NCBI GenBank assembly: GCA_044371755.1
Contig: JBILSZ010000001.1
Coordinates: forward strand, 35,689 to 99,688
Length of the DNA stretch: 64,000 nt
Reading direction: 5' to 3'
From: JAIXWP01 sp044371755
GTDB lineage: Bacteria > Bacteroidota > Bacteroidia > Flavobacteriales_D > Sanyastnellaceae
Positions 20,023 through 28,917 of this stretch are shown one piece after another. Position numbers and translations under genes: made by a program. The notes beneath the pieces are model-generated. The model searched no databases and was not told the DNA's origin. It was given only the letters and a program-made list of their open reading frames with translations. Each line of letters starts with the position of its first letter. The first letter of the stretch is position 1.

Positions 20023-22737
20023 TTAGTTTAAATCGAATTTGATACCTGCTCTTGACCACCATCCATAGAACTCACGTTGCACAAAAGCATCCGTGGAGCC
20101 GCTGTAAGTTTCAAAAGGTTGATTAGTAAGATTGAGCATTTCTACGAAGAAGCGAAGGCGCTTATTCACTGTGTAGCCTGCTGTAATATCCACTTGTAAT
20201 CTATTATTCACAAATAAATCATCAGCAGCGGTAGCTCCAATTTCTGATAAATATGAACCATTGAAGTTCACAGCAGCCCTCAGGCTTAGCTTCTTTGAAT
20301 TATATCCAAGGGAGAAATTACCCACGTGTGCTGCTTGTCCAGGAAGTTGAATGGTTTCAAGCCTTTCGTCAGCACTGCGATTGAACTGTGCGTCCGATTG
20401 AGTGTAGGTATAGTTGAAATATACAGCAAGATTTTTTAGCTTACCAGGAAGAAAATCAAGTTGATACTTCGCGCCAATTTCAGCTCCAAAAAGATTTGCA
20501 GTTCCTCCGTTTTGTGCTTGCACGTAAGCAATCGCATCCACTTGTGGAGTAGGCGTATTAAGTGGATAGGAATCTACAAAACGTCGGTTGAAGATGAAGT
20601 CATTCAGTTGTTTGTAATAAACTCCTCCAGAGATGATACCGAGATTTTTCAAATATCTCTCTGCAAAAAAATCAATGTTCAAAGCACTTACAGGAAGAAT
20701 ATCCTTATTTCCTATTGTCGCTTCACGATCATTGATATTCACCTCCTGAGATGGAACAATTTCCTGGAAATTAGGGCGAGCATAGCTGTACACGGCGGCA
20801 GCTCTCAAGATTGTATTATTGTTGACTTCAAATTTCAAGTTCAACTGTGGTAGCACAAAGTCGTAATTATTCGAACCTGAAATATCATCGATGCGCAACA
20901 AATCTCCATTCAAACCAAACAAAACTTCTTGCGACTCATAATTCACTTTAGTGCTTTCGTAGCGCACACCTCCAATAGCAGTTAACTTCTTGAAACGATG
21001 CGTAGTCATCAGATAATACGCTGTCACGTCTTCGCTTGCCAAATATGACTCGAGAGCTTCATCTACTAATTTGTCTTCGAAATTTAGCTCGAAATTCTGC
21101 AAGTTGTTGTTAAAATACTCTCCGAAAGTACCGATGTCTTGAAAGGAAGATAAAGTGTAATTTCCGTCTAAGAAGTTGTCATCCAATAGTCCACCTTCAA
21201 ATGCATCTAATGTTGGTACGTCAGCAATTGATCCATATTTATTAATAGTCGCTTTAAAATCTTTGTCTTTAAATCTCCATTTTGCACCAAACTTTAAAGT
21301 ACCTGATGAAGCACCTGTTTTATAAGGTACTTGCACATTGAATTTATACGTCACGTTTTGATCTTGAGCAAGTGTATTGCCTGTTTCGAACTCATCAAAC
21401 TCATACAATTCATTGTTCAAATAGTCGCTGGTGGTATTGATCGTAGGCATAAGAGGATCGGCAGTAAAGTCAAGTGTATGGGGCATATCACCTGCGATAA
21501 AAGCCAATTCATTGTCATAAGGAGTGTCTTGTTCTGCTAGAGCAATGCTTGCTTCATAGTCCAATCGGAATTTTTTAAACTGATGTATACCTCCAGCATT
21601 GTAACTTGAGATGGTCTGAGTTTCAAAACGATCTTTTACCAGTTTTTGTACTTCTTCATCTTCAGGAACAAATACAAAGCGACGGCGCCACTCACGGTCA
21701 GTAAATTCGTTGTAAATGGCTTTAACATAAACTTCGTGATTGGAATTGAATTTATAATCAATCGTTCCACTCACGCCTGCGCGTGTGCGTGTGAGTTGGT
21801 AATCACGTAATTCAAGGGCGTCATTTGAAGGATCGCTCAAGTCGCCACCAGTATCTCTTTCCCAATTGTCAGACCCCAAATTGTTGGTGTAATAACTTCC
21901 GTTGATCATGATGCCTAGTTTGCTATCAAAGAAGCGCTGACCGTATTGCAAGCTGGTCTGCCCATTCACTTCACCCATCAAATTATTATATCCACCTACT
22001 AAACTCGCGCGCACAGTTGGAGTAGAGGAGGTGGCGGTACGAGTTACAAGATTTACCGAGCCACCAATTGCATCGCCGTCTAGATCCGGAGTCAATGTTT
22101 TGCTCACTTCCATCGAGGAGAGTTGATCCGATGGAACGGCATCTAGAGCGACAAAGCGTACACCAGCCTCTGGGCTTGGAATTTGTTCTCCGTTGATACT
22201 GATATTGGTAAATTGAGGAGCAAGACCTCTAATTAGTACATAACGCCCTTCACCTTGGTCACGTTCGATGTTGACGCCTTGAATGCGCTGCAAGGCTTCA
22301 GCAGCGTTGGGGTCTGGAAAACGTCCGATTTGATCGGCGGCGACAATGTTTTTAATATTATCTGCGGTGCGCTGTTGGTTTAAGGCTTTCGCTTCACCTT
22401 GCAAGGTACCAGTGATCACTACCTCTGATAAGCTCCCTTCTTCGGGGGTGAGCTTTACCTGAAAACCATTTTCCGATTGCTTTAATGGATATTTTCCTTC
22501 TTTATATCCAATGTAAGAAACGATGAGTGTTTCCTCCTTATCACTGGCGATCGAAATGAAAAAGTCACCTGTGATGGAACTTGAAGTTCCAATGGTAGAA
22601 CTTTCAAAGTGTATGCGAGCTCCGGGCAAAGGTGCGCCCGTCTCTGCATCGGTCACTTTACCCGATACTTGAATAAGTTGGGCCGCTAATCCAAATTGGA
22701 TTATTGCAAAAGCAGCCGTTAAAAAAAGATTCTTCAT
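20023..22737 (-). CDS. TonB-dependent outer-membrane receptor of the phytase unit
   Basis: 904 residues from ATG 22737 with signal peptide (MKNLFLTAAFAIIQFGLAAQ). A carboxypeptidase-D regulatory-like domain follows (VSGKVTDAETGAPLPGARIH, about residues 25-100), then the plug domain and beta-barrel. The plug motifs IGRFPDPNAAEALQRIQGVN and ERDQGEGRYVLIRGLAPQF are those of the large receptor subfamily often paired with hydrolases. The C-terminus ends in a barrel strand (FYGWWSRAGIKFDLN). No SusD follows; instead a lipoprotein and phytase do, so the imported ligand may be an inositol phosphate or calcium-phytate complex (inference). Confidence 0.92.
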   Translation of the reverse strand: MKNLFLTAAFAIIQFGLAAQLIQVSGKVTDAETGAPLPGARIHFESSTIGTSSSITGDFFISIASDKEETLIVSYIGYKEGKYPLKQSENGFQVKLTPEEGSLSEVVITGTLQGEAKALNQQRTADNIKNIVAADQIGRFPDPNAAEALQRIQGVNIERDQGEGRYVLIRGLAPQFTNISINGEQIPSPEAGVRFVALDAVPSDQLSSMEVSKTLTPDLDGDAIGGSVNLVTRTATSSTPTVRASLVGGYNNLMGEVNGQTSLQYGQRFFDSKLGIMINGSYYTNNLGSDNWERDTGGDLSDPSNDALELRDYQLTRTRAGVSGTIDYKFNSNHEVYVKAIYNEFTDREWRRRFVFVPEDEEVQKLVKDRFETQTISSYNAGGIHQFKKFRLDYEASIALAEQDTPYDNELAFIAGDMPHTLDFTADPLMPTINTTSDYLNNELYEFDEFETGNTLAQDQNVTYKFNVQVPYKTGASSGTLKFGAKWRFKDKDFKATINKYGSIADVPTLDAFEGGLLDDNFLDGNYTLSSFQDIGTFGEYFNNNLQNFELNFEDKLVDEALESYLASEDVTAYYLMTTHRFKKLTAIGGVRYESTKVNYESQEVLFGLNGDLLRIDDISGSNNYDFVLPQLNLKFEVNNNTILRAAAVYSYARPNFQEIVPSQEVNINDREATIGNKDILPVSALNIDFFAERYLKNLGIISGGVYYKQLNDFIFNRRFVDSYPLNTPTPQVDAIAYVQAQNGGTANLFGAEIGAKYQLDFLPGKLKNLAVYFNYTYTQSDAQFNRSADERLETIQLPGQAAHVGNFSLGYNSKKLSLRAAVNFNGSYLSEIGATAADDLFVNNRLQVDITAGYTVNKRLRFFVEMLNLTNQPFETYSGSTDAFVQREFYGWWSRAGIKFDLN

Positions 22738-22928
22738 GGCGGTATTATTTGTGGTCAAAAGAACCTTTTCCACATTAAGCCACTGTAAAAACCCAGTCAA
22801 TCAAAAGGCAACAACACACTCAAAGCAAGGCAACAAAAGAGCAACATCGTTTGTGGTTGTGTTTTGTTAGTATATTGAAAAAGAGTTGTTGAGGGTGTTT
22901 TTACCTGTTTCATGTTAAGTTAACACAA

Positions 22929-24533
22929 CTAAACCTGAAGCAGAAAAGTGTTCAAGTTTGCTTTTGCATCCAGATTCAGTTTTTTGCGAAGGCGATAACG
23001 AGCGATGCGTAAACTATCGGGAGAAATACTCAAAATAGCGGCTATATCTTTTGATGGAAGATTCAATTTTAGCAAACAACATAATCGAATCTCAGCAGGA
23101 CTGAGATTTGCTTCCAAGGCCATCAATCTTCTGAAAAAGTCCTCATGTACTTTTTCAAAAGTATCCAAGAAGCTTTCCCAGTTTTTGTCAATTCTCAAAT
23201 GGCGTTCGATAATATCATGAAGTTCCATTTCCTTGTCCTCGCTCGGCGGCGACTTGATTTGTTCACGAAGTTCATTGAGAAGTTTATTCTTACTCACTAT
23301 TTTGAGCGTCAGTGAGGTAAGTTCATTGGAGCGAAGGTCGAGCTGTTCATTGAGATATCGCTCGCGCAATGTTTTATTATCTAACTCAACTTTTAGCCTT
23401 TCTTCTTCAATTGTTGCGCTGCGAAGCCTTTCCTGGTGCAATGCTTCTTTTTGTTTTATGATAAGGTAATTATTGCGGATGCGTTGACGCTGAAGGCGAA
23501 ATGTATATATAGCGATCGCTCCAATGATAAAGAGCGCTGAAAGGAAAGTCCACTGCAAAGTTTGTGATAATGAATGTTGTTTCTCGAGTAGCTTAAACTC
23601 ATTGTTTCTTCTAACCAGTGTTTGCTCATTTCGTTCCGTTTCAAAAATGACTCTGTGCTTAGCTGCTTGTGCGGCCTTTTCTTCGCTATAAAGATCTTCA
23701 GTTAATTGATATGCTCTTTCTAGGTAAATGAGCGAACTATCAGTAAGACCCAAGAGTCGGTATGCTTTCGCCAAATCACGGTATGCGCTTTTCTCTAAAC
23801 TCTTTATTTGATGATCGCGCGAAAGTGCCAAGGCTTTATGTGTATATTGAATACCGAGACCGTAATTGCCTGTTTTTCTGTGTATATCACCAATATTATT
23901 GTAAATGTTGGCGAGGTCGAAATACATTTTTTTCTTAGAAAAAATTTCCTCGGATTTTAGAAAGAAGGTTTTTGCTTTTTGATATTCTCCGCGGTCTTCA
24001 TAGATGCTCCCGATATTTTCATAGATGATTCCAATGCCTAGAGTATCGTGAATGGCGGTGTAGATGGACAGCGCTTTTTCTTGAAAGTTAAGGGCTTGTT
24101 GGTAGTCAGATTTTTTTTCGAAGTAGTGTCCGATTTTACCATAAGTGCTGGCCAGTGCTTTTGGATTATTAGAATTTTCTAGAATGGCGAGGGCTTTTTG
24201 TAAATAGGAATGAGAAAGACTTGTATCTGCCAATTGCGTGTAAGCGTGCCCAATGGAAGAGTATAATTGAGCGAGGGAGTCTTGGTTTTTACTTGAGTAC
24301 CATGTTTCTGCATTTTCATAATGCTCAATCGCCATTTCAAATTCTCCGATTCCCAAAAAATAATCTCCTAGCTGAATTTGAGACTGCACAAGATGCAAGG
24401 TGTCTTCGGAAATTTCTGCTTTTGTGAAGTTCTTTCGAGCATCAATAAAAACCTCACGATTTGATTGTGCTTGCACGAAGGCCGCAATAATGCTCAAAAA
24501 AGAAAAAAGAAAAAAGCGCAGAATGGAAATCAT
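22929..24533 (-). CDS. Membrane TPR protein with C-terminal LuxR-type HTH
   Basis: 534 residues from ATG 24533, with signal peptide (FFLFSFLSIIAAFVQAQ). Six or more TPR repeats cover about residues 40-280 (e.g. GEFEMAIEHYENAETWYSS, ALASTYGKIGHYFEKKSDY). One membrane segment follows (LQWTFLSALFIIGAIAIYTF), then a long coiled coil (QRIRNNYLIIKQKEALHQER). The helix-turn-helix (LSPAEIRLCCLLKLNLPSKD, then IAAILSISPDSLRIARYRLR) is at the C-terminus. This layout is common in Bacteroidota regulators that sense in the periplasm and bind DNA in the cytoplasm. It lies upstream of, and in line with, the TonB receptor-lipoprotein-phytase genes after a 191-bp gap, so it is a candidate regulator of them. 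Confidence 0.85.
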   Translation of the reverse strand: MISILRFFLFSFLSIIAAFVQAQSNREVFIDARKNFTKAEISEDTLHLVQSQIQLGDYFLGIGEFEMAIEHYENAETWYSSKNQDSLAQLYSSIGHAYTQLADTSLSHSYLQKALAILENSNNPKALASTYGKIGHYFEKKSDYQQALNFQEKALSIYTAIHDTLGIGIIYENIGSIYEDRGEYQKAKTFFLKSEEIFSKKKMYFDLANIYNNIGDIHRKTGNYGLGIQYTHKALALSRDHQIKSLEKSAYRDLAKAYRLLGLTDSSLIYLERAYQLTEDLYSEEKAAQAAKHRVIFETERNEQTLVRRNNEFKLLEKQHSLSQTLQWTFLSALFIIGAIAIYTFRLQRQRIRNNYLIIKQKEALHQERLRSATIEEERLKVELDNKTLRERYLNEQLDLRSNELTSLTLKIVSKNKLLNELREQIKSPPSEDKEMELHDIIERHLRIDKNWESFLDTFEKVHEDFFRRLMALEANLSPAEIRLCCLLKLNLPSKDIAAILSISPDSLRIARYRLRKKLNLDAKANLNTFLLQV

Positions 24534-24604
24534 TCTACTAAAAACCAACTGATTTTTAAATCAATTGTAAACTAGAGATTAAATTAAAGTGATGCGACCA
24601 TCGT

Positions 24605-25138
24605 TTAGGAATTCAAAAGTGTATAAATCCTGATGTTTTCAGACTCGATAAGTTTTCGACCATTTAAAGGCGCTATCTCACTGATAAATGAATACCCGAT
24701 AACTTCTGCACCCGCCATCGCTACTAGTTTGGCTGCTGCTGCTGCCGTGCCTCCAGTGGCGAGCACATCGTCGTGGATAAGCACACGTTGACCTGGTTTT
24801 AAAGCGTCCTTATGCATTTCAATAACAGCTTCTCCATATTCAAGGGAATAGGAAACAGCGTGTGCTTCACGGGGGAGTTTACCCTTTTTTCTCACCAAAA
24901 TAAATGGGATGTCCAAAGACATAGCGAGCGGTAATCCAAAGAGAAATCCTCGGCTTTCCATACCAAGGACGGCGTCAATTTTTAAGCCGCGAAACTCTGC
25001 ACGCATGGACTCCAAAATTTCCTTGCACAGCTCAGGGTCTTGAAAAATAGGGGTGATGTCTTTGTAAGAAATGCCTGGCTTGGGAAAGTCAGATACAGTG
25101 ATGATCGTATTTTTAATCTTCTCTTCTAATGATAGCAT
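24605..25138 (-). CDS. apt: Adenine phosphoribosyltransferase
   Basis: 177 residues from ATG 25138 (a TTG two codons earlier is less likely). It makes AMP from adenine and PRPP in purine salvage. The PRPP-binding motif VLIHDDVLATGGTAAAA is intact, as are the N-terminal FPKPGISYKDITPIFQD and the substrate region GMESRGFLFG. It lies between the TPR regulator and a helix-hairpin-helix gene, all on the same strand, with no sign of a functional link. Confidence 0.96.
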   Translation of the reverse strand: MLSLEEKIKNTIITVSDFPKPGISYKDITPIFQDPELCKEILESMRAEFRGLKIDAVLGMESRGFLFGLPLAMSLDIPFILVRKKGKLPREAHAVSYSLEYGEAVIEMHKDALKPGQRVLIHDDVLATGGTAAAAAKLVAMAGAEVIGYSFISEIAPLNGRKLIESENIRIYTLLNS

Positions 25139-25173
25139 ATCCAAGGGTTATGCTGCAAAGGTAAGCAACCCCA

Positions 25174-25869
25174 TTAATCGGCCTCGAATTTTAGATACGG
25201 ACATAAATCTTCTATCTCTTCTTCCGACCAAATGCGCATTTTCAACAAGTCACTGCATTGGGAAAATGAGCCATGTTTTTGAATATAAGCGAGAATAATT
25301 TTAGCCTTCTTCCAGCCGATATAAGGATGTCGACCGAGAACAGAATCGGGTGCTTGATTGATATCGATGCGCTTGATATTCTCGCCAAAGCAACACGTAT
25401 GCATGAGGAGACTATCTCCAATTTCGGGCTTGAGATTGTATGTTTCGCGTACTTGTGCGGTGTCGATAAAACCACCAAGAGCATCGCGATACTTGATGAT
25501 TTTTCTTGCAGAATAAATGCCCACCCCTCGAATTAAGGTAAGTTCGGTGCTATCTACCTCGTTGATAGGAAGCCCAAGCCGCCGCCAACGTTCCCCTTTT
25601 TCTTTTTTTGAAAAATGATTTTGTTCGTAATACCTAGGTCTTGCTGACCCCTCAAAGGAGTGGCTTAACGTGGCCCTTTCTTGAAAGTCCTTGTCTGCAC
25701 TATCATTGAAGTAATGCATGATGTCTATCTGAATAGGCTTTTTTCGAAAAAAAAATGGCAAAGTCCATTGGATCGTCCCCACAATCACTACCATGGTAAC
25801 CAAGAAAATGATTCCATTTTTTTCCTTCTTGGAAAAAGTTAAAAGATCTTTTAAAACTTCTCTGTTCAT
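25174..25869 (-). CDS. Membrane-anchored helix-hairpin-helix protein, ComEA-like
   Basis: 231 residues. One N-terminal membrane segment (NGIIFLVTMVVIVGTIQW) precedes a linker and at least two helix-hairpin-helix repeats: LPINEVDSTELTLIRGVGIY followed by SARKIIKYRDALGGF, and IDINQAPDSVLGRHPYIGWK followed by KAKIILAYIQKHG. Such proteins bind duplex DNA without sequence specificity, and ComEA homologues capture incoming DNA during transformation. No other competence genes are nearby, so DNA uptake is a family-based guess. It starts 60 bp after the AGCS symporter gene. Confidence 0.8.
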   Translation of the reverse strand: MNREVLKDLLTFSKKEKNGIIFLVTMVVIVGTIQWTLPFFFRKKPIQIDIMHYFNDSADKDFQERATLSHSFEGSARPRYYEQNHFSKKEKGERWRRLGLPINEVDSTELTLIRGVGIYSARKIIKYRDALGGFIDTAQVRETYNLKPEIGDSLLMHTCCFGENIKRIDINQAPDSVLGRHPYIGWKKAKIILAYIQKHGSFSQCSDLLKMRIWSEEEIEDLCPYLKFEAD

Positions 25870-25929
25870 GTGGCGAAACTAATCGCAACAAGGGTAGAAG
25901 AGGAGGTATAAATTATGGAATCTTATGCG

Positions 25930-27735
25930 CTATTTATGGCTAGTTATTCTGAAATTTTTTATTCTAGAAAAATAGGACTTCATATCACTTCTCACTTCTG
26001 AACTCATGATCAAAAGGCCAATAATATTTGGAAACGCCATTGCTAGAATCATCATGTCAGAAAAGTCCATCACTGCTCCTTTGCCGCTGGAAGCTCCCAC
26101 TAATGTGCAGAGTAGGAAGATCACCTTAAATACCAACTCACCTTTTTTTCCCTCGCCAACAAGGTATGTCCAAGCCTTTAGACCGTAATACGACCAACTG
26201 ATCATGGTACTAAATGCAAATAAAAAGATCGCAATTGTAAGTAGGTAATCAAAGCCGACAAATTGAGACTTAAATGCCGCGTTGGTAAGCGCCACACCAT
26301 CCAACCCCTGAGGATTTTGAGCGAACCCTGTGAAGATCAGTACCAAAGCCGTCATCGTACATATCACTACAGTGTCAATGAAAGGTTCAAGAAGAGAAAC
26401 AATTCCCTCGCTTATTGGCTCATTAGTTTTTGACGCACTGTGCGCGATGGAGGCACTACCTACCCCCGCTTCATTGCTAAATGCCGCCCTGCGAAGTCCC
26501 ATAATCATAACACCTAAAAATCCTCCCTTTGCTGCATCGGTATTAAAGGCGCCATTAATAATTTGAGAAAACGCGGTGCCGATAAAATCGTAGTGCATTC
26601 CAATAATTAGTATAGCAACACCCACATAGAAGATGATCATTAACGGTACAATCTTATCTGTCACTTTTGCGATCGATTTTATTCCTCCCACGATTACTAA
26701 ACCGGTCATTACAGCCAACACAGCACCTACCAAAAGACTATGATTGGAAAGTGAAGGAAAGACAGTTGATAATTGTAAAAATGTTTGATTTGCTTGATAC
26801 ATATTGCCGCCTCCAATGCTGCCTCCGACGCAGAGAATAGCGAACGTCACGGCGAGAATTTTTCCAAAACGTCCCATATTGCGTGCTTTGAGCCCTTTGC
26901 TTAAATAGTACATTGGGCCTCCGCTAATGCTACCATCAGCATTGATGTTGCGATATTTCACGGCCAGCGTACACTCAACAAATTTGCTCGACATCCCCAG
27001 CAGTCCTGCTGTGATCATCCAAAATGTGGCGCCGGGTCCACCTACGGCCATGGCCGTGGCAACACCCGCAATATTTCCCATCCCTACAGTGCCCGATAGA
27101 GCAGTAGCTAAGGCTTGAAAATGCGACACCTCTCCTTTGTCTTCCGGCTTGTCATATTTTCCTCTAATCAGTGCAATAGAATGACGGAACCCTCGAATAT
27201 TAACAAACCCCATTTTTATCGTAAAGAAAATGGCACCCAGCATGAGCCACACGACCACAAGTGGAATGCTGATTTTCTTTTCATCGCCATTGGCATGCAA
27301 TACAGGCATACCATATTCGTCCATTATACGAGGATCATATAAACCTAGAGCAGCAAAGGGATCGCTAAATAATGCGATGCTCACCCATTCCACAAATGGA
27401 GTAAATATCGAATTAACCTTCTCCTGCCCACTGGAAGGAGCAATTTCGAAACTTTGAGTATTGACTTGTCCTTGAGCATCGGTCACCTCGACTTGGTAGG
27501 TACGTCCTTCTTCAAAACCATTGGCCTCCAAGGCCATGAGGGGTATATCTTGCTTTGACCATTTAATCCTTTTTGGTACAAAAGCACTGTCTTTGAATCT
27601 AATAATAGCTTTCCCATCTTTGATCTCCTGAGTTGGATTCTCAGTGATGATTTCAAAACTGGAGGAAAATCCAATCGTGCTGAGCAAGAGAAAAAATGCT
27701 AAGAGGCTGGTTTTTGGAAGGTTAAAAAATCTCAT
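25930..27735 (-). CDS. AGCS-family sodium:amino-acid symporter with N-terminal extracytoplasmic domain
   Basis: 601 residues from ATG 27735 (an ATG six codons earlier is possible). The transporter part begins near residue 140 with about ten membrane spans. It carries AGCS signatures (ALSGTVGMGNIAGVATAMAV, FWMITAGLLGMSSKFVECTL, RRAAFSNEAGVGSASIAHSA). Family members import alanine or glycine with sodium. Unlike the usual ~450-550 residues, this protein has a cleavable-looking signal and about 100 residues of soluble sequence before the first transporter helix, with a beta-rich, Ig-like look (KAIIRFKDSAFVPKRIKW, YQVEVTDAQG). It is divergent from dnaX. Confidence 0.88.
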   Translation of the reverse strand: MRFFNLPKTSLLAFFLLLSTIGFSSSFEIITENPTQEIKDGKAIIRFKDSAFVPKRIKWSKQDIPLMALEANGFEEGRTYQVEVTDAQGQVNTQSFEIAPSSGQEKVNSIFTPFVEWVSIALFSDPFAALGLYDPRIMDEYGMPVLHANGDEKKISIPLVVVWLMLGAIFFTIKMGFVNIRGFRHSIALIRGKYDKPEDKGEVSHFQALATALSGTVGMGNIAGVATAMAVGGPGATFWMITAGLLGMSSKFVECTLAVKYRNINADGSISGGPMYYLSKGLKARNMGRFGKILAVTFAILCVGGSIGGGNMYQANQTFLQLSTVFPSLSNHSLLVGAVLAVMTGLVIVGGIKSIAKVTDKIVPLMIIFYVGVAILIIGMHYDFIGTAFSQIINGAFNTDAAKGGFLGVMIMGLRRAAFSNEAGVGSASIAHSASKTNEPISEGIVSLLEPFIDTVVICTMTALVLIFTGFAQNPQGLDGVALTNAAFKSQFVGFDYLLTIAIFLFAFSTMISWSYYGLKAWTYLVGEGKKGELVFKVIFLLCTLVGASSGKGAVMDFSDMMILAMAFPNIIGLLIMSSEVRSDMKSYFSRIKNFRITSHK

Positions 27736-27792
27736 GGCCACAAATAAAAGCATCTTCGCATAATTGTGTATATCGTGTGAATATTCTGTTAA

Positions 27793-27822
27793 TTGTTATT
27801 TATCCACAAACTCGCATCTTTG
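27793..27822 (+). promoter_or_regulatory. Promoter of dnaX
   Basis: TTG (27793-27795), a 19-base spacer and CATCTTTG (27815-27822) match the phylum consensus TTG-N19-TAnnTTTG except for the first T. The start site would fall within a few bases of the ATG at 27830, so the transcript would be nearly leaderless. This supports that ATG over in-frame codons upstream. Confidence 0.7.
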
Positions 27823-27829
27823 CGCTGCT

Positions 27830-28912
27830 ATGGCAGAAAATTTTGTTGTTTCAGCGAGAAAATATAGACCTGACACCTGGGATACGGTGGTGGGCCAAAA
27901 GCATATTACATCAACGCTACAAAATGCCATCAACAACAATCAAATTGCTCAAGCGTATTTATTTACCGGTCCTAGAGGGGTAGGTAAAACAACCTGTGCA
28001 CGCATCTTTTCCAAAGCAGTCAATGGCCAGATTGACCAAGACATTCAAGACTTGCAGTTCAATATTTTTGAGCTGGATGCCGCTTCCAACAACTCTGTGG
28101 ATGATATTCGCGTGATTGTTGACTCTGTGCGCATCCCGCCGCAAGTGGGAAAATACAAGGTGTACATCATCGACGAGGTTCACATGTTGTCGCCATCAGC
28201 TTTCAATGCTTTCTTGAAAACGTTGGAAGAACCGCCAGCGCACGCGATCTTCATTCTTGCCACTACAGAAAAACATAAAATCTTACCTACGATTCTCAGT
28301 CGCTGTCAAATTTTTGACTTCAATAGAATCAAGGTAAAGGATATGACAGAGCACTTGGCTTCGATTGCGGCAAAGGAGGGTATCACTGCTGAACCAGATG
28401 CACTGCACGTTATTGCTCAGAAGGCTGATGGAGCAATGCGCGACGCGCTTTCAATTTTTGATCAGGTAGTGGCATTTTGCGGACGCAATCTTACCTACCA
28501 AAGCGTAATTCAAAACCTTAATGTTCTGGATTACGAGTATTATTTCAGACTTACTGATTTTATTTTAAAGGAAGATATTCCCGGTGCTTTGATGTTGTTC
28601 AATGAGGTATTGAACAAAGGCTTCGATGGCCATCATTTCATTACAGGACTTGGCTCACATTTTAGAAACCTGATGGTTTGCAAAGACCCTATTACGCTTC
28701 AATTGCTCGAGGTGAGTGAAAACGTTGCGGCGAAATATGGTCAACAGGCTCAAGAAACAGATATTCGATTGCTAATAAAAGCCATGGAATTAGTAAATGA
28801 GTGCGATACCGGATATAGAATGAGCAAGCATCCGCGACTGCTCGTGGAACTTACCTTAATGCAAGTTTGCAGTATTCTCTACAATCAAAGAGAAGGTGAA
28901 AAAAAAAAATAA
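27830..28912 (+). CDS. dnaX: DNA polymerase III subunit gamma (dnaX frame 0 product)
   Basis: 360 residues ending REGEKKK. It is the clamp-loader ATPase: Walker A GPRGVGKTTCAR, Walker B YIIDEVHMLS, sensor 1 ILATTEKHKILPTILSRCQ and the SRC arginine finger are present. Domain III ends near residue 355. The frame stops at TAA 28910-28912 directly after an A11 run. A -1 slip there continues into a long open frame, so this frame-0 product would be gamma. The usual four zinc-binding cysteines between ARIFSKAVN and FNIFELDAASNN (about residues 64-76) are absent, and about 10-20 residues are missing there compared with the E. coli type. A nearly leaderless promoter precedes it. Confidence 0.93.
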   Translation: MAENFVVSARKYRPDTWDTVVGQKHITSTLQNAINNNQIAQAYLFTGPRGVGKTTCARIFSKAVNGQIDQDIQDLQFNIFELDAASNNSVDDIRVIVDSVRIPPQVGKYKVYIIDEVHMLSPSAFNAFLKTLEEPPAHAIFILATTEKHKILPTILSRCQIFDFNRIKVKDMTEHLASIAAKEGITAEPDALHVIAQKADGAMRDALSIFDQVVAFCGRNLTYQSVIQNLNVLDYEYYFRLTDFILKEDIPGALMLFNEVLNKGFDGHHFITGLGSHFRNLMVCKDPITLQLLEVSENVAAKYGQQAQETDIRLLIKAMELVNECDTGYRMSKHPRLLVELTLMQVCSILYNQREGEKKK

Positions 28913-28917
28913 AAATT
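28891..28917 (+). promoter_or_regulatory. Slippery A11 run in dnaX, probable frameshift site
   Basis: AGAAGGTG (28891-28898) is followed by eleven A (28899-28909) and then TAA in frame 0. In frame -1 the A run is read as Lys codons and continues open through I-K-I-K-P-F. E. coli dnaX uses A AAA AAG with an upstream Shine-Dalgarno-like stimulator, and Thermus uses transcriptional slippage on an A run. The AGAAGG just upstream resembles the stimulator. I see no clear downstream hairpin. Confidence 0.75.

Noticed and set aside
22738..22928. Pho-box or attenuator upstream of the TonB receptor
   Set aside because: The gap has two AAGGCAACAA words and AC-rich sequence but no 11-bp Pho-type direct repeats, hairpin or TAnnTTTG element that I could defend.
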